Below are positions 1-9,327 of a stretch of 64,000 nt of DNA, piece by piece (positions within the stretch are counted from its first letter, which is position 1; every line of letters starts with the position of its first letter). Where the stretch lies: the NCBI GenBank assembly GCA_963791615.1, contig CAWBTE010000005.1, positions 682,001 through 746,000 on the forward strand. Direction: 5' to 3'. The translations under genes were made by a program, and so were the position numbers. The notes under the pieces are model-generated. The model did no database searches. It saw nothing but the letters and a program-made list of their open reading frames with translations, and had not been told where the DNA came from. This stretch comes from CAILZL01 sp963791615 (lineage in GTDB: Bacteria; Pseudomonadota; Gammaproteobacteria; Steroidobacterales; Steroidobacteraceae).

Positions 1-1
1 C

Positions 2-697
2 AACGGCGCCATTCTCGCGTTTACCAACGTGGTCGGTGCGACCGCCGCGTATAACCTGGAGAAAGTACAACGCACCGCGTATCTGGAAGCGCGCCTGCTG
101 ACTGAAATCGCCAATCGCGATGGGCTGACCGGCATCTACAACCGGCGTGCTTTCGATGACTATCTGAACCGCACCTGGCAGCAGGCGGCGCGCACCCATG
201 AATCCATCGCCCTGTTATTGCTCGACATCGATCACTTCAAGGCTTTCAACGATTGCTACGGTCATCAGGCGGGCGACGCCTGTCTGCAAAACGTGGCGCA
301 GGTGCTCGCCAGCGTGACCCGCCGTCCGCTGGACTTGTGCGCACGGTATGGCGGTGAGGAGTTTGCCGTGTTGCTGCATAACGCCTCGCGTGAACATGTG
401 CAAAGCGTGGCAAGCACTATCCAGAACGCCCTGCGATCCTTCAGCATCGACAGCACTTCAGACCTCCCGTTGCAGCCTTATGCGACGAATCCGGTTACCG
501 TCAGCATCGGCGCCGCGTGTGTTGCACCCCAGCCTGCACGCAGCAGTTACGGCATGGTGCAGCTGGCTGATGAGGCGCTGTACGAGGCCAAGGCAGCCGG
601 CCGTAATTGCATCGTAATCAAGGACACCGAATACGCCGAGCTGACCACCGGCGCATTTCACTTCACTCCAGAGCAGGGACGTCGGCTCGCATCCTGA
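2..697 (+). CDS. Diguanylate cyclase, C-terminal part (GGDEF domain)
   Basis: The reading frame is open from base 2, so the gene begins before the window and only its last 231 codons are seen. The first residues (NGAILAFTNVVGATAAYN) look like the end of a membrane or sensor segment. A complete GGDEF domain follows, beginning DGLTGIYNRRAFDDYL. The active-site loop is RYGGEEFAVLL, so cyclase activity (two GTP to c-di-GMP) is expected. An RPLD sequence exactly five residues before GGEEF fits the RxxD inhibitory site, implying product feedback inhibition. The last 30 residues or so after the domain are unremarkable. A small GCTCCG-TCC-CGGAGC hairpin (700-714) follows the stop but has no T-run. 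Domain and activity are secure; the sensory input is unknown. Confidence 0.93.
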   Translation, partial: NGAILAFTNVVGATAAYNLEKVQRTAYLEARLLTEIANRDGLTGIYNRRAFDDYLNRTWQQAARTHESIALLLLDIDHFKAFNDCYGHQAGDACLQNVAQVLASVTRRPLDLCARYGGEEFAVLLHNASREHVQSVASTIQNALRSFSIDSTSDLPLQPYATNPVTVSIGAACVAPQPARSSYGMVQLADEALYEAKAAGRNCIVIKDTEYAELTTGAFHFTPEQGRRLAS

Positions 698-862
698 TTG
701 CTCCGTCCCGGAGCAGCGACTTCGGCAGCTGCGCCAAGCTGGGTCTTCAGCGCAGTGATGGAATAGTCTGACGACAGACTCTGGCGTAGTCTGGCTACTG
801 CACCAAGCCAGCACGATTCTTGCTGGGCAATACACCATCAAGCTGTACACCGGAGTCATTTG

Positions 863-3800
863 ATGACCGAATCGCGTTCGATCAGAACCCTGCTGATTGC
901 CAATCGTGGCGAAATCGCCATACGCGTGATGCGCGCCGCCAACGAGCAGGGGATTCGTACCGTCGCGATTTATTCACAGGAAGATCGCTTCTCGCTGCAT
1001 CGCATGAAAGCGGATGAGAGTTATCTGGTGGGCGAAGGCAGGACGCCTGTTGATGCCTATCTGGATATCACCGACATCATCCGGATTGCGCGTGAAGCCA
1101 GGGCAGATGCGATTCATCCCGGCTATGGCTTTCTGTCCGAGAATCCGGATTTTGCTGAAGCCTGTGCGGCTGCCGGTGTGATCTTCATCGGCCCGACACC
1201 CGATACCATGCGTCGCCTTGGTAACAAGGTGTCGGCCCGCACCCTCGCTGTCAGCGCCGGTGTACCGGTCATGCCGGCCACGCCACCGCTGCCCAGTGAT
1301 GAAGCTGAGGTCAGACGAATGGCGGCCCTGGTCGGTTATCCAGTGATGCTCAAGGCCAGCTGGGGTGGCGGTGGTCGCGGCATGCGGGTGGTGGAAAGTG
1401 AAACGCAGTTGCTGGAACTGGTCGCGATCGCACGCCGCGAAGCCAGGGCCGCGTTTGGTAACGACGAGGTATATCTCGAAAAGCTGGTGCGGCGCGCACG
1501 TCACATTGAAGTGCAATTGCTCGGTGACATGCATGGCAATCTGCTGCATCTGTTTGAGCGCGACTGCACCGTGCAGCGACGCAACCAGAAAGTGGTGGAG
1601 CGGGCGCCAGCCAGTTTTTTCACAGCTGCACAACGTCAGTCGCTGTGTGAAGCCGCACTCAAGATCGGCAAGGCCGTCAATTATGTGAATGCGGGCACCG
1701 TGGAGTTTCTGCAAGACGCAGATACCGGCGAGTTCTACTTCATTGAAGTGAATCCGCGCATCCAGGTGGAGCACACCGTCACCGAAGCGGTTACCGGCAT
1801 CGATCTGGTGCGCGCACAGATACTGATCGCACAGGGTGCGCGCATTGGTACGCCTGAAAGCGGTATTCCCGCGCAGGCCGACATTCGCCTGAACGGCTTT
1901 GCCATGCAATGCCGCGTGACGTCGGAAGATCCCGAAAACAACTTCGTGCCTGACTATGGCCGCATCACCGCGTATCGCAGTCCGGCTGGTTATGGCGTGC
2001 GTCTGGACGCAGGCACAGCCTATTCAGGCGCCATCATCACGCGTTCGTATGATTCGCTGTTAGTGAAGGTCACGGTGTGGGCGCCGACGCCCGCTGAAGT
2101 GGTGGCGCGCATGCATCGCGCGTTGTGGGAATTCCGCGTGCGTGGCGTGGTCACCAATCTGCGTTTTCTGGATCAGCTGATTACACATCCTGCCTTTCTC
2201 AATGGCGACTACACCACCAAGTTCATCGACAACACACCGGAACTGTTCCGTATTCCGCGCAAGCGTGATCGCGCCACGCGCCTGCTCAAGTTCATTGGCG
2301 ACGTGGTTGTCAACGGCAATCCGGAAGTGAAAGGCCGCACTCGGCCGCTGCGTATGGTCACCCCACGCTTGCCCAAGGTGAAGCTGGAACCCGCGCAACC
2401 GGGCAGCAAGCAATTACTTGACCAGCTGGGCGCGCAGAAATTTTCGCAATGGATGCTGGAGCAGAAACAGGTGTTGCTCACCGACACCACCATGCGCGAT
2501 GCACATCAGTCATTGCTGGCCACGCGCATGCGCACCCATGACATCGTGGCCATTGCGCCGTACTACGCACAGCTGCTGCCCAACCTGTTTTCCGTGGAGT
2601 GCTGGGGTGGCGCCACCTTCGATGTATCGATGCGCTTTCTGAAAGAAGATCCATGGGAACGACTGGCGCTGCTACGCGAGAAAATGCCCAACCTGTTGCT
2701 GCAAATGCTGCTGCGTTCCGCCAATGCGGTGGGCTATACCAATTATCCCGACAACGTGGTGCGCTACTTTGTAAAGAATGCCGCGCAGGCCGGTATTGAT
2801 GTGTTCCGCGTGTTCGATTCGCTGAACTGGTTCGACAACATGAAGGTAGCCATGCAGGCGGTGATCGATAGCGGCAAGCTGTGCGAAGCCACGCTGTGTT
2901 ATTCCGGCAACCTGAATGATCCGACCCGTACCAAGTACGATCTTAATTACTACCTGAAGCTGGCGCGTGAGTTCAAATCTGCCGGCGCACATATCATCGG
3001 CATCAAGGACATGGCCGGGCTGTGTCAGCCCAATGCCGCCTTCACGCTGGTCAAGGCATTGAAAGATGAAGTCGGCCTGCCGGTGCACTTCCATACCCAT
3101 GACACCAGCGGTATTTCTGCCGCCAGCGTACTGGCAGCGGTGACAGCCGGCGCTGACGCAGTGGATGGCGCGATTGATTCCATGAGCGGTTTTACCTCAC
3201 AACCCAATCTCGGCTCCATCGTTGAAGCACTGCGACATGGGCCACGTGACAGCGGCGTATCGGCCGACAACCTGCGTGTGGTGTCCACCTACTGGGAACA
3301 GGTGCGACAACTTTACACACCGTTTGAAAGCGACATGCGCGCCAGCGCTTCTGAAGTGTATTTGCACGGCATGCCCGGCGGGCAGTTCACCAATCTCAAG
3401 GAACAGGCGCGTTCACTGGGCATTGATGATGCGCACTGGCCTGAAGTGGCGAAAGCCTACGCGCAGGTCAACGACCTGTTCGGCGACATCATCAAGGTCA
3501 CGCCCAGTTCCAAGGTGGTGGGTGATATGGCCATCGCCATGGTCACCGGTGGCATCACGCCACACATGATGCTGGACCCTGACACCGAGGTGAATTTCCC
3601 CGAATCAGTGGTGTCGTTTTTCAAGGGTGATCTGGGCCAGCCGTATGGCGGATTTCCGCCGACGCTGCAGAAGAAAATTCTCAAAGGCGCTGCGCCGCTC
3701 ACCACCCGTCCTGGCGAAGCCTTGCCGGAAGTGAACCTCGATGAAGTGCGCCTGCAGATGCAGAACAATGTTGGCCGGCCGCTCAATGATTACGATCTGT

Positions 3801-4315
3801 GTTCGTACCTGATGTACCCCAAAGTGTTCGTCACCTACCTGAAGGAACGCGAGGAATACGGCCCCGTCAGCGGCATTCCCACGCGCTACTTTTTCTATGG
3901 CATGGAACCCGGCGATGAACTCACTGTAGACATCGAGCGCGGCAAGAGCCTGATCATCCGTTTTGTCGCCGTCAGCGACGTTCATGATGATGGCACCCGC
4001 ACCGTATTCTTTGAGCTCAATGGCGAACCACGTTCACTGAAGATGGCGGATCGATCCAAAGTGGCTGCCAAGCCGCCGCGCCGCAAGGCCGAAGTCAACA
4101 ACGACAAACACGTGGGCGCCCCCATGCCCGGCACGGTTGCGGCGGTGCATGCGCATCCAAAAATGAAAGTCAGCAAGGGTGACGTACTGGTGACCATCGA
4201 AGCCATGAAGATGGAAACCGCCGTGCGTGCTGAACGCGATGGCGAAGTCGCCGAAGTCATCACCCGCATGAGCGAACCGGTGGACGCCAAGGACTTGCTG
4301 GTAGTGTTGAGCTGA
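863..4315 (+). CDS. pyc: Pyruvate carboxylase, single-chain
   Basis: The enzyme carboxylates pyruvate to oxaloacetate using ATP, bicarbonate and biotin, replenishing the TCA cycle. At 1,150 aa it has the full single-polypeptide form. The biotin carboxylase part covers about residues 1-460, starting LLIANRGEIAIRV with the ATP-grasp glycine loop KASWGGGGRGMRVV and the FIEVNPRIQVEHTVTE motif. The carboxyltransferase part, from about 535, begins LLTDTTMRDAHQSLLATRMR and contains HFHTHDTSG. The C-terminal biotinyl domain carries EAMKMET with Lys1116 as the biotin site. I chose ATG 863 rather than the in-frame TTG at 860 because CGGAG sits seven bases upstream. Many gammaproteobacteria use a two-subunit enzyme, so the fused form is a mild lineage marker. 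It appears monocistronic. Confidence 0.97.
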   Translation: MTESRSIRTLLIANRGEIAIRVMRAANEQGIRTVAIYSQEDRFSLHRMKADESYLVGEGRTPVDAYLDITDIIRIAREARADAIHPGYGFLSENPDFAEACAAAGVIFIGPTPDTMRRLGNKVSARTLAVSAGVPVMPATPPLPSDEAEVRRMAALVGYPVMLKASWGGGGRGMRVVESETQLLELVAIARREARAAFGNDEVYLEKLVRRARHIEVQLLGDMHGNLLHLFERDCTVQRRNQKVVERAPASFFTAAQRQSLCEAALKIGKAVNYVNAGTVEFLQDADTGEFYFIEVNPRIQVEHTVTEAVTGIDLVRAQILIAQGARIGTPESGIPAQADIRLNGFAMQCRVTSEDPENNFVPDYGRITAYRSPAGYGVRLDAGTAYSGAIITRSYDSLLVKVTVWAPTPAEVVARMHRALWEFRVRGVVTNLRFLDQLITHPAFLNGDYTTKFIDNTPELFRIPRKRDRATRLLKFIGDVVVNGNPEVKGRTRPLRMVTPRLPKVKLEPAQPGSKQLLDQLGAQKFSQWMLEQKQVLLTDTTMRDAHQSLLATRMRTHDIVAIAPYYAQLLPNLFSVECWGGATFDVSMRFLKEDPWERLALLREKMPNLLLQMLLRSANAVGYTNYPDNVVRYFVKNAAQAGIDVFRVFDSLNWFDNMKVAMQAVIDSGKLCEATLCYSGNLNDPTRTKYDLNYYLKLAREFKSAGAHIIGIKDMAGLCQPNAAFTLVKALKDEVGLPVHFHTHDTSGISAASVLAAVTAGADAVDGAIDSMSGFTSQPNLGSIVEALRHGPRDSGVSADNLRVVSTYWEQVRQLYTPFESDMRASASEVYLHGMPGGQFTNLKEQARSLGIDDAHWPEVAKAYAQVNDLFGDIIKVTPSSKVVGDMAIAMVTGGITPHMMLDPDTEVNFPESVVSFFKGDLGQPYGGFPPTLQKKILKGAAPLTTRPGEALPEVNLDEVRLQMQNNVGRPLNDYDLCSYLMYPKVFVTYLKEREEYGPVSGIPTRYFFYGMEPGDELTVDIERGKSLIIRFVAVSDVHDDGTRTVFFELNGEPRSLKMADRSKVAAKPPRRKAEVNNDKHVGAPMPGTVAAVHAHPKMKVSKGDVLVTIEAMKMETAVRAERDGEVAEVITRMSEPVDAKDLLVVLS

Positions 4316-4381
4316 GAACCTGCTTGCGGCAGATGGCGCTACACTTGCAGCCTGATCCAAAAAGGTTATCCAGAGAATTAC

Positions 4382-4729
4382 ATGGCGTCCGACCAGAGTT
4401 TTGTCGAGTACATCTGCGAACAGGCCAGCCTGAGCAGCGCGCTTTCGTACAGAAAGATGTTTGGCGAATACGCCCTGTATCTGGACGGTAAAGTCATCGC
4501 GCTGGTCTGTGACAACCAGCTGTTTGTAAAGCCAACGGTTGAAGGCAGAACCCTGCTTGGTTCGGTAGCCGAACATCCTCCCTATCCCGGCGCAAAGCCG
4601 CACTTCCGTATCGACGATGAACTGGAAGAGAGCGAACTGCTGCAACGTCTGTTCAAGATCACGGCCAAAGCGTTGCCGATGCCAAAACCAAAATTACCCA
4701 AGCGCAAGGCAAAGGGCGTAGCTCGATAG
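4382..4729 (+). CDS. TfoX/Sxy family N-terminal domain protein
   Basis: This 115-aa protein matches the TfoX N-terminal domain: SYRKMFGEYALYLDGKVIALVCDNQLFVK, then PPYPGAKPHFRIDDELEE. Full-length TfoX/Sxy competence regulators carry a second C-terminal domain, which is absent here; stand-alone N-domain proteins are common and mostly of unknown function. The C-terminus is a basic tail rich in Lys and Pro (PMPKPKLPKRKAKG), possibly nucleic-acid binding. It lies 66 bases after pyc and probably has its own signals. The family is clear, but a role in competence is not shown. Confidence 0.85.
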   Translation: MASDQSFVEYICEQASLSSALSYRKMFGEYALYLDGKVIALVCDNQLFVKPTVEGRTLLGSVAEHPPYPGAKPHFRIDDELEESELLQRLFKITAKALPMPKPKLPKRKAKGVAR

Positions 4730-4818
4730 CAAGTGGGACAGTCTGTTATCTTTCGTATGGCTGGTCATTGAACCGCAATCCAGCGGAGTCTTTTTTCTAA
4801 CCGGAATAAGGAGCAGTC

Positions 4819-5466
4819 ATGTTGCTTATCGGCATGTTTGATTCGCCCTTTGTCCGCCGAGTCGCGATCACCATGAAGCTTCAAGGCATTACGTTCGAGC
4901 ACGCTAATTGGTCGGTGGGCAAAGACTTTGATCGTATTCGCCAATACAACCCATTGGGGCGTGTACCGACGTTAGTACTGGGTGATGGTGAGGTGTTGCT
5001 GGAATCAGCAGCGATTCTTGATTACCTGGACGAACTTTCCGGACCGCAACGCGCATTGTTGCCGCGCTCAGGCAAGCCACGTCGCGAAGTCTTAAGGTTG
5101 ATGGCCATCGCCAGCGGTGCAGCCGACAAGGGAGTTCTGGAAATTTATGAACGCGTTTTTCGCCCCGAAGACAAGCGTCACCAGCCTTGGGTGGATCGCT
5201 GCCATACGCAGGTGATGGGTGGTGTGACGGAACTCGAGCGCGCCTGCGTGGCTCGCGGTGCAGGCAACTGGTTAGTCGGTGACGGCATGACACAGGCCGA
5301 CATCACACTGGCCTGCGTGTTTGCCCTGTTGTGCGACGCCGTTCCGTTAGACCCCAAGCCGTATCCCCATTTACAAGCATTGGCAGCACGTTGCGAAGCC
5401 ATGCCTGAATTTCAGAGTACTCGACTGGCATTCTTTACTCCGGCATCGCAAAGCCCTGTGGGGTAG
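4819..5466 (+). CDS. Glutathione S-transferase family protein
   Basis: A 215-aa cytosolic GST-fold protein. The N-terminal thioredoxin-like domain begins MLLIGMFDSPFVRRVAITMK and contains the cis-Pro region GRVPTLVL followed by LLESAAILDYLDEL, whose Glu-Ser pair normally contacts the gamma-glutamyl group of glutathione. The all-helical C-terminal domain (about residues 90-205) includes NWLVGDGMTQADITLACVFAL, the conserved N-capping box and hydrophobic staple region. A strong Shine-Dalgarno (AAGGAG) ends seven bases before the ATG. Substrates cannot be predicted. No neighbour suggests a pathway. Confidence 0.9.
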   Translation: MLLIGMFDSPFVRRVAITMKLQGITFEHANWSVGKDFDRIRQYNPLGRVPTLVLGDGEVLLESAAILDYLDELSGPQRALLPRSGKPRREVLRLMAIASGAADKGVLEIYERVFRPEDKRHQPWVDRCHTQVMGGVTELERACVARGAGNWLVGDGMTQADITLACVFALLCDAVPLDPKPYPHLQALAARCEAMPEFQSTRLAFFTPASQSPVG

Positions 5467-5650
5467 GTGTCTGCTGTGTTGAAACGCGCCTTCGTCCTTG
5501 GGTAGTCAAAGCGCTGACTGATATCCCATCGCAGCTGCAACACTTCAGCCAAAGCGCATAACTTTAATCCGGCTACTCAGCCATCGTGACTTCTACCTAC
5601 CTCCATCCTGTCAGCCCTTATTTGGCTGCATAAGCCGCTTCTTTACACTG

Positions 5651-5680
5651 CTTGACAACCGCAGCCTGCGGTTCCTCAAG
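5651..5680 (+). promoter_or_regulatory. Interrupted inverted repeat just upstream of ccoN
   Basis: CTTGA-C-AACCGCA-GCC-TGCGGTT-CC-TCAAG forms a two-part stem (7 bp plus 5 bp) that ends ten bases before the ccoN ATG and overlaps the AAGAG likely to act as ribosome-binding site. It could be a translational hairpin or an operator. The rest of the 223-base gap after the GST gene shows no FNR/ANR box (TTGAT-N4-ATCAA). Confidence 0.4.
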
Positions 5681-5689
5681 AGTGTAATC

Positions 5690-7168
5690 ATGAGCAACGA
5701 CACCGCGAGAACAGCCGCCGCGGCTGCCTATCCTGCGTCTTCAGACAACCCGATCTACAACGACAAGGTAGTTCGCCAGTTCACCATCATGACCATTGTG
5801 TGGGGTGTGGTGGGCATGCTGGTGGGGGTGATCTTGGCCGCCCAGTTGCTCTGGCCGGCGCTGAATTTTGATATTCCCTGGCTGACCTTCAGCCGGTTGC
5901 GACCGCTGCATACCAATGCAGTGATCTTCGCCTTCGGTGGATCAGGCCTGTTTGCCGCTTCTTACTACATCGTGCAGCGTACTTCGCATGTGCGACTGTT
6001 CGGAGATGGTCTGGCGGCGTTTACCTTCTGGGGTTGGCAGGTGGTGATCGTGCTGGCAGCGATTACGTTGCCGCTGGGCATTACACAGGGCAAGGAATAC
6101 GCGGAGCTGGAGTGGCCGATTGATCTGTTGATCGCGGTGGTGTGGGTGGCCTATGGCATCGTGTTTTTCGGCACGCTGGCGCTGCGCAAGATCCAGCACA
6201 TCTTTGTCGCCAACTGGTTCTTCGCCGCGTACATCATCACCATTGCGGTGCTGCATATCTTCAACAACATCGCCATTCCGGTATCGCCGACCAAGTCGTA
6301 TATCGTCTATGCGGGCACAGTGGATGCCATGGTGCAGTGGTGGTATGGCCACAATGCGGTGGGCTTCTTCCTGACCGCTGCCTTCCTCGGCATGATGTAC
6401 TACTTCATTCCCAAGCAGACCGGCCGGCCGATCTTTTCCTATCGCCTGTCGATTGTGCACTTCTGGGCGCTGATCTCCACCTACATGTGGGCTGGCCCGC
6501 ATCACTTGCAGTACACCTCGTTGCCGGACTGGGCGCAGTCGCTCGGGATGGTGTTTTCACTGATCCTGCTCGCACCCAGCTGGGGCGGCATGATCAACGG
6601 CATGATGACGCTGTCAGGCGCCTGGCATAAGTTGCGCACCGATCCGATCCTGAAGTTCATGATCGTGTCGCTGTCGTTCTACGGCATGTCGACCTTCGAA
6701 GGTCCGATGATGTCGATCAAGACGGTGAATGCGCTTTCGCACTACACCGACTGGACCATTGGTCATGTTCACTCTGGCGCACTGGGCTGGGTGGCGTTCA
6801 TGACCATCGGCACCATGTATGCCTTGTTGCCGAAGGTGTTCGGCAAGCCGGGCATGTACAGCAGCAAGCTGATTGACTGGCACTTCTGGATCGCCACCAT
6901 CGGCGTGGTGCTGTACATCAGCTCGATGTGGATCGCCGGCGTGATGCAGGGCCTGATGTGGCGCGCCACCAATGCGGACGGCACGCTCACCTATACCTTC
7001 GTTGAGTCGCTCAAGTTCACTTACCCCTACTACGCAGTGCGTCTGCTGGGTGGCGTGATGTACTTCGCCGGCATGTTGATCATGGTCTACAACGTGATCA
7101 AGACATTGAGCGAACCCGAACCGAGTGCCGCAAAACAGGCAATCGCAGTTCAAGCGGCAGCGGCGTGA
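5690..7168 (+). CDS. ccoN: cbb3-type cytochrome c oxidase subunit I
   Basis: Catalytic subunit of the high-affinity cbb3 terminal oxidase in the inner membrane, which reduces oxygen to water and pumps protons. The 492-aa protein has about twelve hydrophobic segments and the diagnostic histidines: RPLHTNAVIFAFGG (low-spin heme), WWYGHNAVGFF and AGPHHLQYTSLPDW (CuB ligands), and IGHVHSGALGWVAF (the two heme ligands near the end). The N-terminus has a short Ala-rich leader before DNPIYNDKVVRQF. It is the first gene of a tight cco operon, with ccoO nine bases downstream. Oxygen control would be expected, but no FNR site is visible. Confidence 0.98.
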   Translation: MSNDTARTAAAAAYPASSDNPIYNDKVVRQFTIMTIVWGVVGMLVGVILAAQLLWPALNFDIPWLTFSRLRPLHTNAVIFAFGGSGLFAASYYIVQRTSHVRLFGDGLAAFTFWGWQVVIVLAAITLPLGITQGKEYAELEWPIDLLIAVVWVAYGIVFFGTLALRKIQHIFVANWFFAAYIITIAVLHIFNNIAIPVSPTKSYIVYAGTVDAMVQWWYGHNAVGFFLTAAFLGMMYYFIPKQTGRPIFSYRLSIVHFWALISTYMWAGPHHLQYTSLPDWAQSLGMVFSLILLAPSWGGMINGMMTLSGAWHKLRTDPILKFMIVSLSFYGMSTFEGPMMSIKTVNALSHYTDWTIGHVHSGALGWVAFMTIGTMYALLPKVFGKPGMYSSKLIDWHFWIATIGVVLYISSMWIAGVMQGLMWRATNADGTLTYTFVESLKFTYPYYAVRLLGGVMYFAGMLIMVYNVIKTLSEPEPSAAKQAIAVQAAAA

Positions 7169-7177
7169 GGTAGCAGC

Positions 7178-7786
7178 ATGAGCCACGAAATAGTTGAAAA
7201 GAAAATCGGACTGATGGGTGCGCTGATCGCCATCGTGATCAGTATCGGCGGGCTGGTTGAAATCGTGCCGCTGTACTTCCAGAGCTCGGTGATCAAGGCC
7301 TCGCCCGGCGTTACGCGTTACAGTGCGCTGGCCATCGAGGGCCGTGATATCTACGTGCGTGAAGGTTGCTACAACTGCCACTCACAGATGGTGCGCACCC
7401 TCAAGGGCGATACCGATCGTTATGGCCACTACTCAGTGGCAGGCGAATCCGTGTACGACCATCCGTTCCAGTTCGGTTCCAAGCGCACGGGTCCTGATCT
7501 GGCGCGCGTCGGCGGTCGCTATTCAGATGAGTGGCATCGAATTCATCTGAACAATCCGCGTGATGTGGTGCCTGAATCCAACATGCCCGGCTTTCCCTGG
7601 CTGACCACCAATACGCTGGATGGTGAAGATACGGCGACCAAGCTGCGCGTACTGCGCACCCTGGGTGCTCCGTATACCGAAGCTGAAATCGACGGGGCGC
7701 AGGATGCCGTGAACGGCAAGACCGAGATGGAAGCCGTCATTACCTACCTGCAGGGATTGAAGTACCACGGGAGCGCGGCGCAATGA
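7178..7786 (+). CDS. ccoO: cbb3-type cytochrome c oxidase subunit II (monoheme cytochrome c)
   Basis: A 202-aa membrane-anchored monoheme cytochrome c that passes electrons to CcoN. One N-terminal transmembrane helix (about residues 10-30) is followed by a periplasmic domain with heme motif C64-YN-C67-H68 in EGCYNCHSQMVRT. A likely axial Met lies in ESNMPGFPWL. The conserved YGHYSVAGESVYDHPFQFGS region is typical of CcoO. A GAGG Shine-Dalgarno precedes the ATG. The stop overlaps the ccoQ start (ATGA), implying coupled translation. Confidence 0.97.
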   Translation: MSHEIVEKKIGLMGALIAIVISIGGLVEIVPLYFQSSVIKASPGVTRYSALAIEGRDIYVREGCYNCHSQMVRTLKGDTDRYGHYSVAGESVYDHPFQFGSKRTGPDLARVGGRYSDEWHRIHLNNPRDVVPESNMPGFPWLTTNTLDGEDTATKLRVLRTLGAPYTEAEIDGAQDAVNGKTEMEAVITYLQGLKYHGSAAQ

Positions 7787-8001
7787 CCATCGAGATCAGT
7801 ATCGTGCGCGGCATCCTGACCCTGGTGCTGATGCTGGCGTTCATTACCCTGGTGGTATGGCTGTATGGCAAGCGGCACAAGTCGGCCTTCGATCAGGCTG
7901 AACGCTTGCCACTCGAAGAAGATGAGCTGCCTGCTGTGAATCAACTTGGTGTGAAGCAACAGGGTGCAAGTCAGCGTCGCAGCGGGAGTCAACAATCATG
8001 A
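7783..8001 (+). CDS. ccoQ: cbb3-type cytochrome c oxidase subunit CcoQ
   Basis: A 72-aa single-helix protein (LTLVLMLAFITLVVWLYG), then a cytoplasmic tail with acidic LPLEEDELP. Size, position between ccoO and ccoP, and the Trp-Leu-Tyr end of the helix fit CcoQ/FixQ, which stabilises the assembled oxidase. It overlaps both neighbours by four bases, so the three are translationally coupled. Confidence 0.9.
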   Translation: MTIEISIVRGILTLVLMLAFITLVVWLYGKRHKSAFDQAERLPLEEDELPAVNQLGVKQQGASQRRSGSQQS

Positions 8002-8894
8002 GTTCACTGATGAGTTCGCCTGCGGCATGGTTTGTGATCATCGGCACCGTGGTCAACATCCTGGCCTGCCTGTGGCTGATCTGGTGGACGGCCAAGCGTC
8101 GTTCACCCACCGAAGCTGACACCACCGGACATGAGTGGGATGGCATTCGTGAATACAACAATCCGATGCCACGCTGGTGGCTGGGCTTGTTCATCATCAC
8201 CATTATCTTTGGCTTCATCTATCTGGCGCTGTATCCCGGCCTCGGCAACTTTGCCGGCACCAGCCGCTGGACGTCGGATAACGAGCTGGCGGCAGCGCAG
8301 GCACGCACGCAAGCCGTGTTTGAAGAACGCTATGGCGCGATCGCCAGGCAGGATGTGATGAGCATTGCAAAGAATGCCGAAGCCATGGCGGCGGCCAGGA
8401 ATCTGTTCGCCAACAACTGCATGACTTGTCATGGTGCGGATGCGCGTGGCACCAAGGGTTTTCCCAATCTCACCGACAACGACTGGGTATGGGGTGGCAG
8501 TCCGGAAGCCATTTATCAAACCATTGCCAACGGTCGCAAAGGCGTCATGCCCGGCTGGTCAGCCATTCTCGGCGAGCAAGGTGCAAACGAAGTTTCTGCC
8601 TATGTGCTGGGTCTGAGTGGCCGCAAGGTGCCCACTGAATGGGTTGAGCCTGGCAAGCAGCGCTTCATGACCGTATGTATTGCCTGCCACGGTGTGGACG
8701 CCACGGGTAATCAGGCGCTGGGCGCGCCGAACCTGACTGACAAGATCTGGGTGTACGGCAGTTCCATGGAAACCATTCGTGATATCGCCATCAACGGGCG
8801 TAGCAACGAAATGCCGGCGCACTTGCCCTTGCTGGGCGAGACCAAGGTGAAACTGCTGGCCGGCTATGTATACAGCCTGTCCCATGCAAATTGA
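7998..8894 (+). CDS. ccoP: cbb3-type cytochrome c oxidase subunit III (diheme cytochrome c)
   Basis: A 298-aa diheme cytochrome c and entry point for electrons into the oxidase. There are two N-terminal hydrophobic segments (about 10-31 and 60-80) separated by the conserved TTGHEWDGIREYNNPMPRWW region, as in the two-helix CcoP class. The periplasmic part has two heme sites, C141-MT-C144-H145 and C227-IA-C230-H231. Each is followed by a Met-containing loop (GVMPGW, EMPAHLP) for the sixth ligand. The stop codon lies inside a perfect 15-bp tandem duplication. Confidence 0.97.
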   Translation: MSSLMSSPAAWFVIIGTVVNILACLWLIWWTAKRRSPTEADTTGHEWDGIREYNNPMPRWWLGLFIITIIFGFIYLALYPGLGNFAGTSRWTSDNELAAAQARTQAVFEERYGAIARQDVMSIAKNAEAMAAARNLFANNCMTCHGADARGTKGFPNLTDNDWVWGGSPEAIYQTIANGRKGVMPGWSAILGEQGANEVSAYVLGLSGRKVPTEWVEPGKQRFMTVCIACHGVDATGNQALGAPNLTDKIWVYGSSMETIRDIAINGRSNEMPAHLPLLGETKVKLLAGYVYSLSHAN

Positions 8895-8910
8895 GCCCAT
8901 GCAAATTGAG
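8881..8910 (+). repeat. Perfect 15-bp tandem duplication covering the ccoP stop
   Basis: CCCATGCAAATTGAG occurs twice in succession at 8881-8895 and 8896-8910. The first copy encodes the last ccoP codons and its TGA; the second lies just beyond. A further CAATTGATA direct repeat follows at about 8929-8950 before the next gene. It is probably replication slippage, with no effect on the protein. Confidence 0.9.
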
Positions 8911-8994
8911 TAGGGGCGGGCTTCTTGTCAATTGATAAGGCAATTGATATGAAACCTGCCCGATTGTGTAACAGACAGCCTCGGGAGAACAGCC

Positions 8995-9327
8995 ATGACC
9001 GAAGCGCCTGAAGATTCAGCCAACGTCCACTGGTCACGCTTGCGCGAAGATGTGGCGGTCGTGATGTGGACGTCGTTTCTGGTCGCGTGTGTGGCGACCA
9101 TGCTGTTCTTTGCCTTTGTTGATCCGCGCGATCTGGCGGAAATACTCAATTATCCGTGGTGGTTACCCAATGTCATGACCACCTACGCGCTGGGCTTTTT
9201 TGGCTTCTGGTTCATTGCGGCTTCCGCTGCCAGCCTCACTGCTTACATGCTCGACACCTCGCATGAGCATTTCCCTCCACCGGTTAATCCGGACGTTGCC
9301 GCGCGTAACCAGCAGAAACCATTGTGA
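8995..9327 (+). CDS. Small two-helix membrane protein in the cco operon
   Basis: A 110-aa protein I do not recognise by family. It has two hydrophobic segments, VVMWTSFLVACVATMLFFAF and VMTTYALGFFGFWFIAASAA, a short loop with DPRDLAEILNYPWWLP between them, and a charged hydrophilic tail ending NQQKPL. GGGAG nine bases upstream of the ATG is a good ribosome-binding site. It sits between ccoP and ccoG and overlaps the ccoG GTG start by four bases. That places it firmly in the oxidase operon and suggests an assembly or stability role, which is inference only. Confidence 0.75.
   Translation: MTEAPEDSANVHWSRLREDVAVVMWTSFLVACVATMLFFAFVDPRDLAEILNYPWWLPNVMTTYALGFFGFWFIAASAASLTAYMLDTSHEHFPPPVNPDVAARNQQKPL

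Noticed and set aside
974..1909. 311-codon open frame on the minus strand
   Set aside because: It lies wholly inside the pyruvate carboxylase gene and its translation has no domain pattern; it is open only by codon bias.
8920..8960. Possible FNR/ANR box with two TTGAT motifs after ccoP
   Set aside because: The two halves are in the same direction (CAATTGATA repeated), not the inverted TTGAT-N4-ATCAA arrangement.
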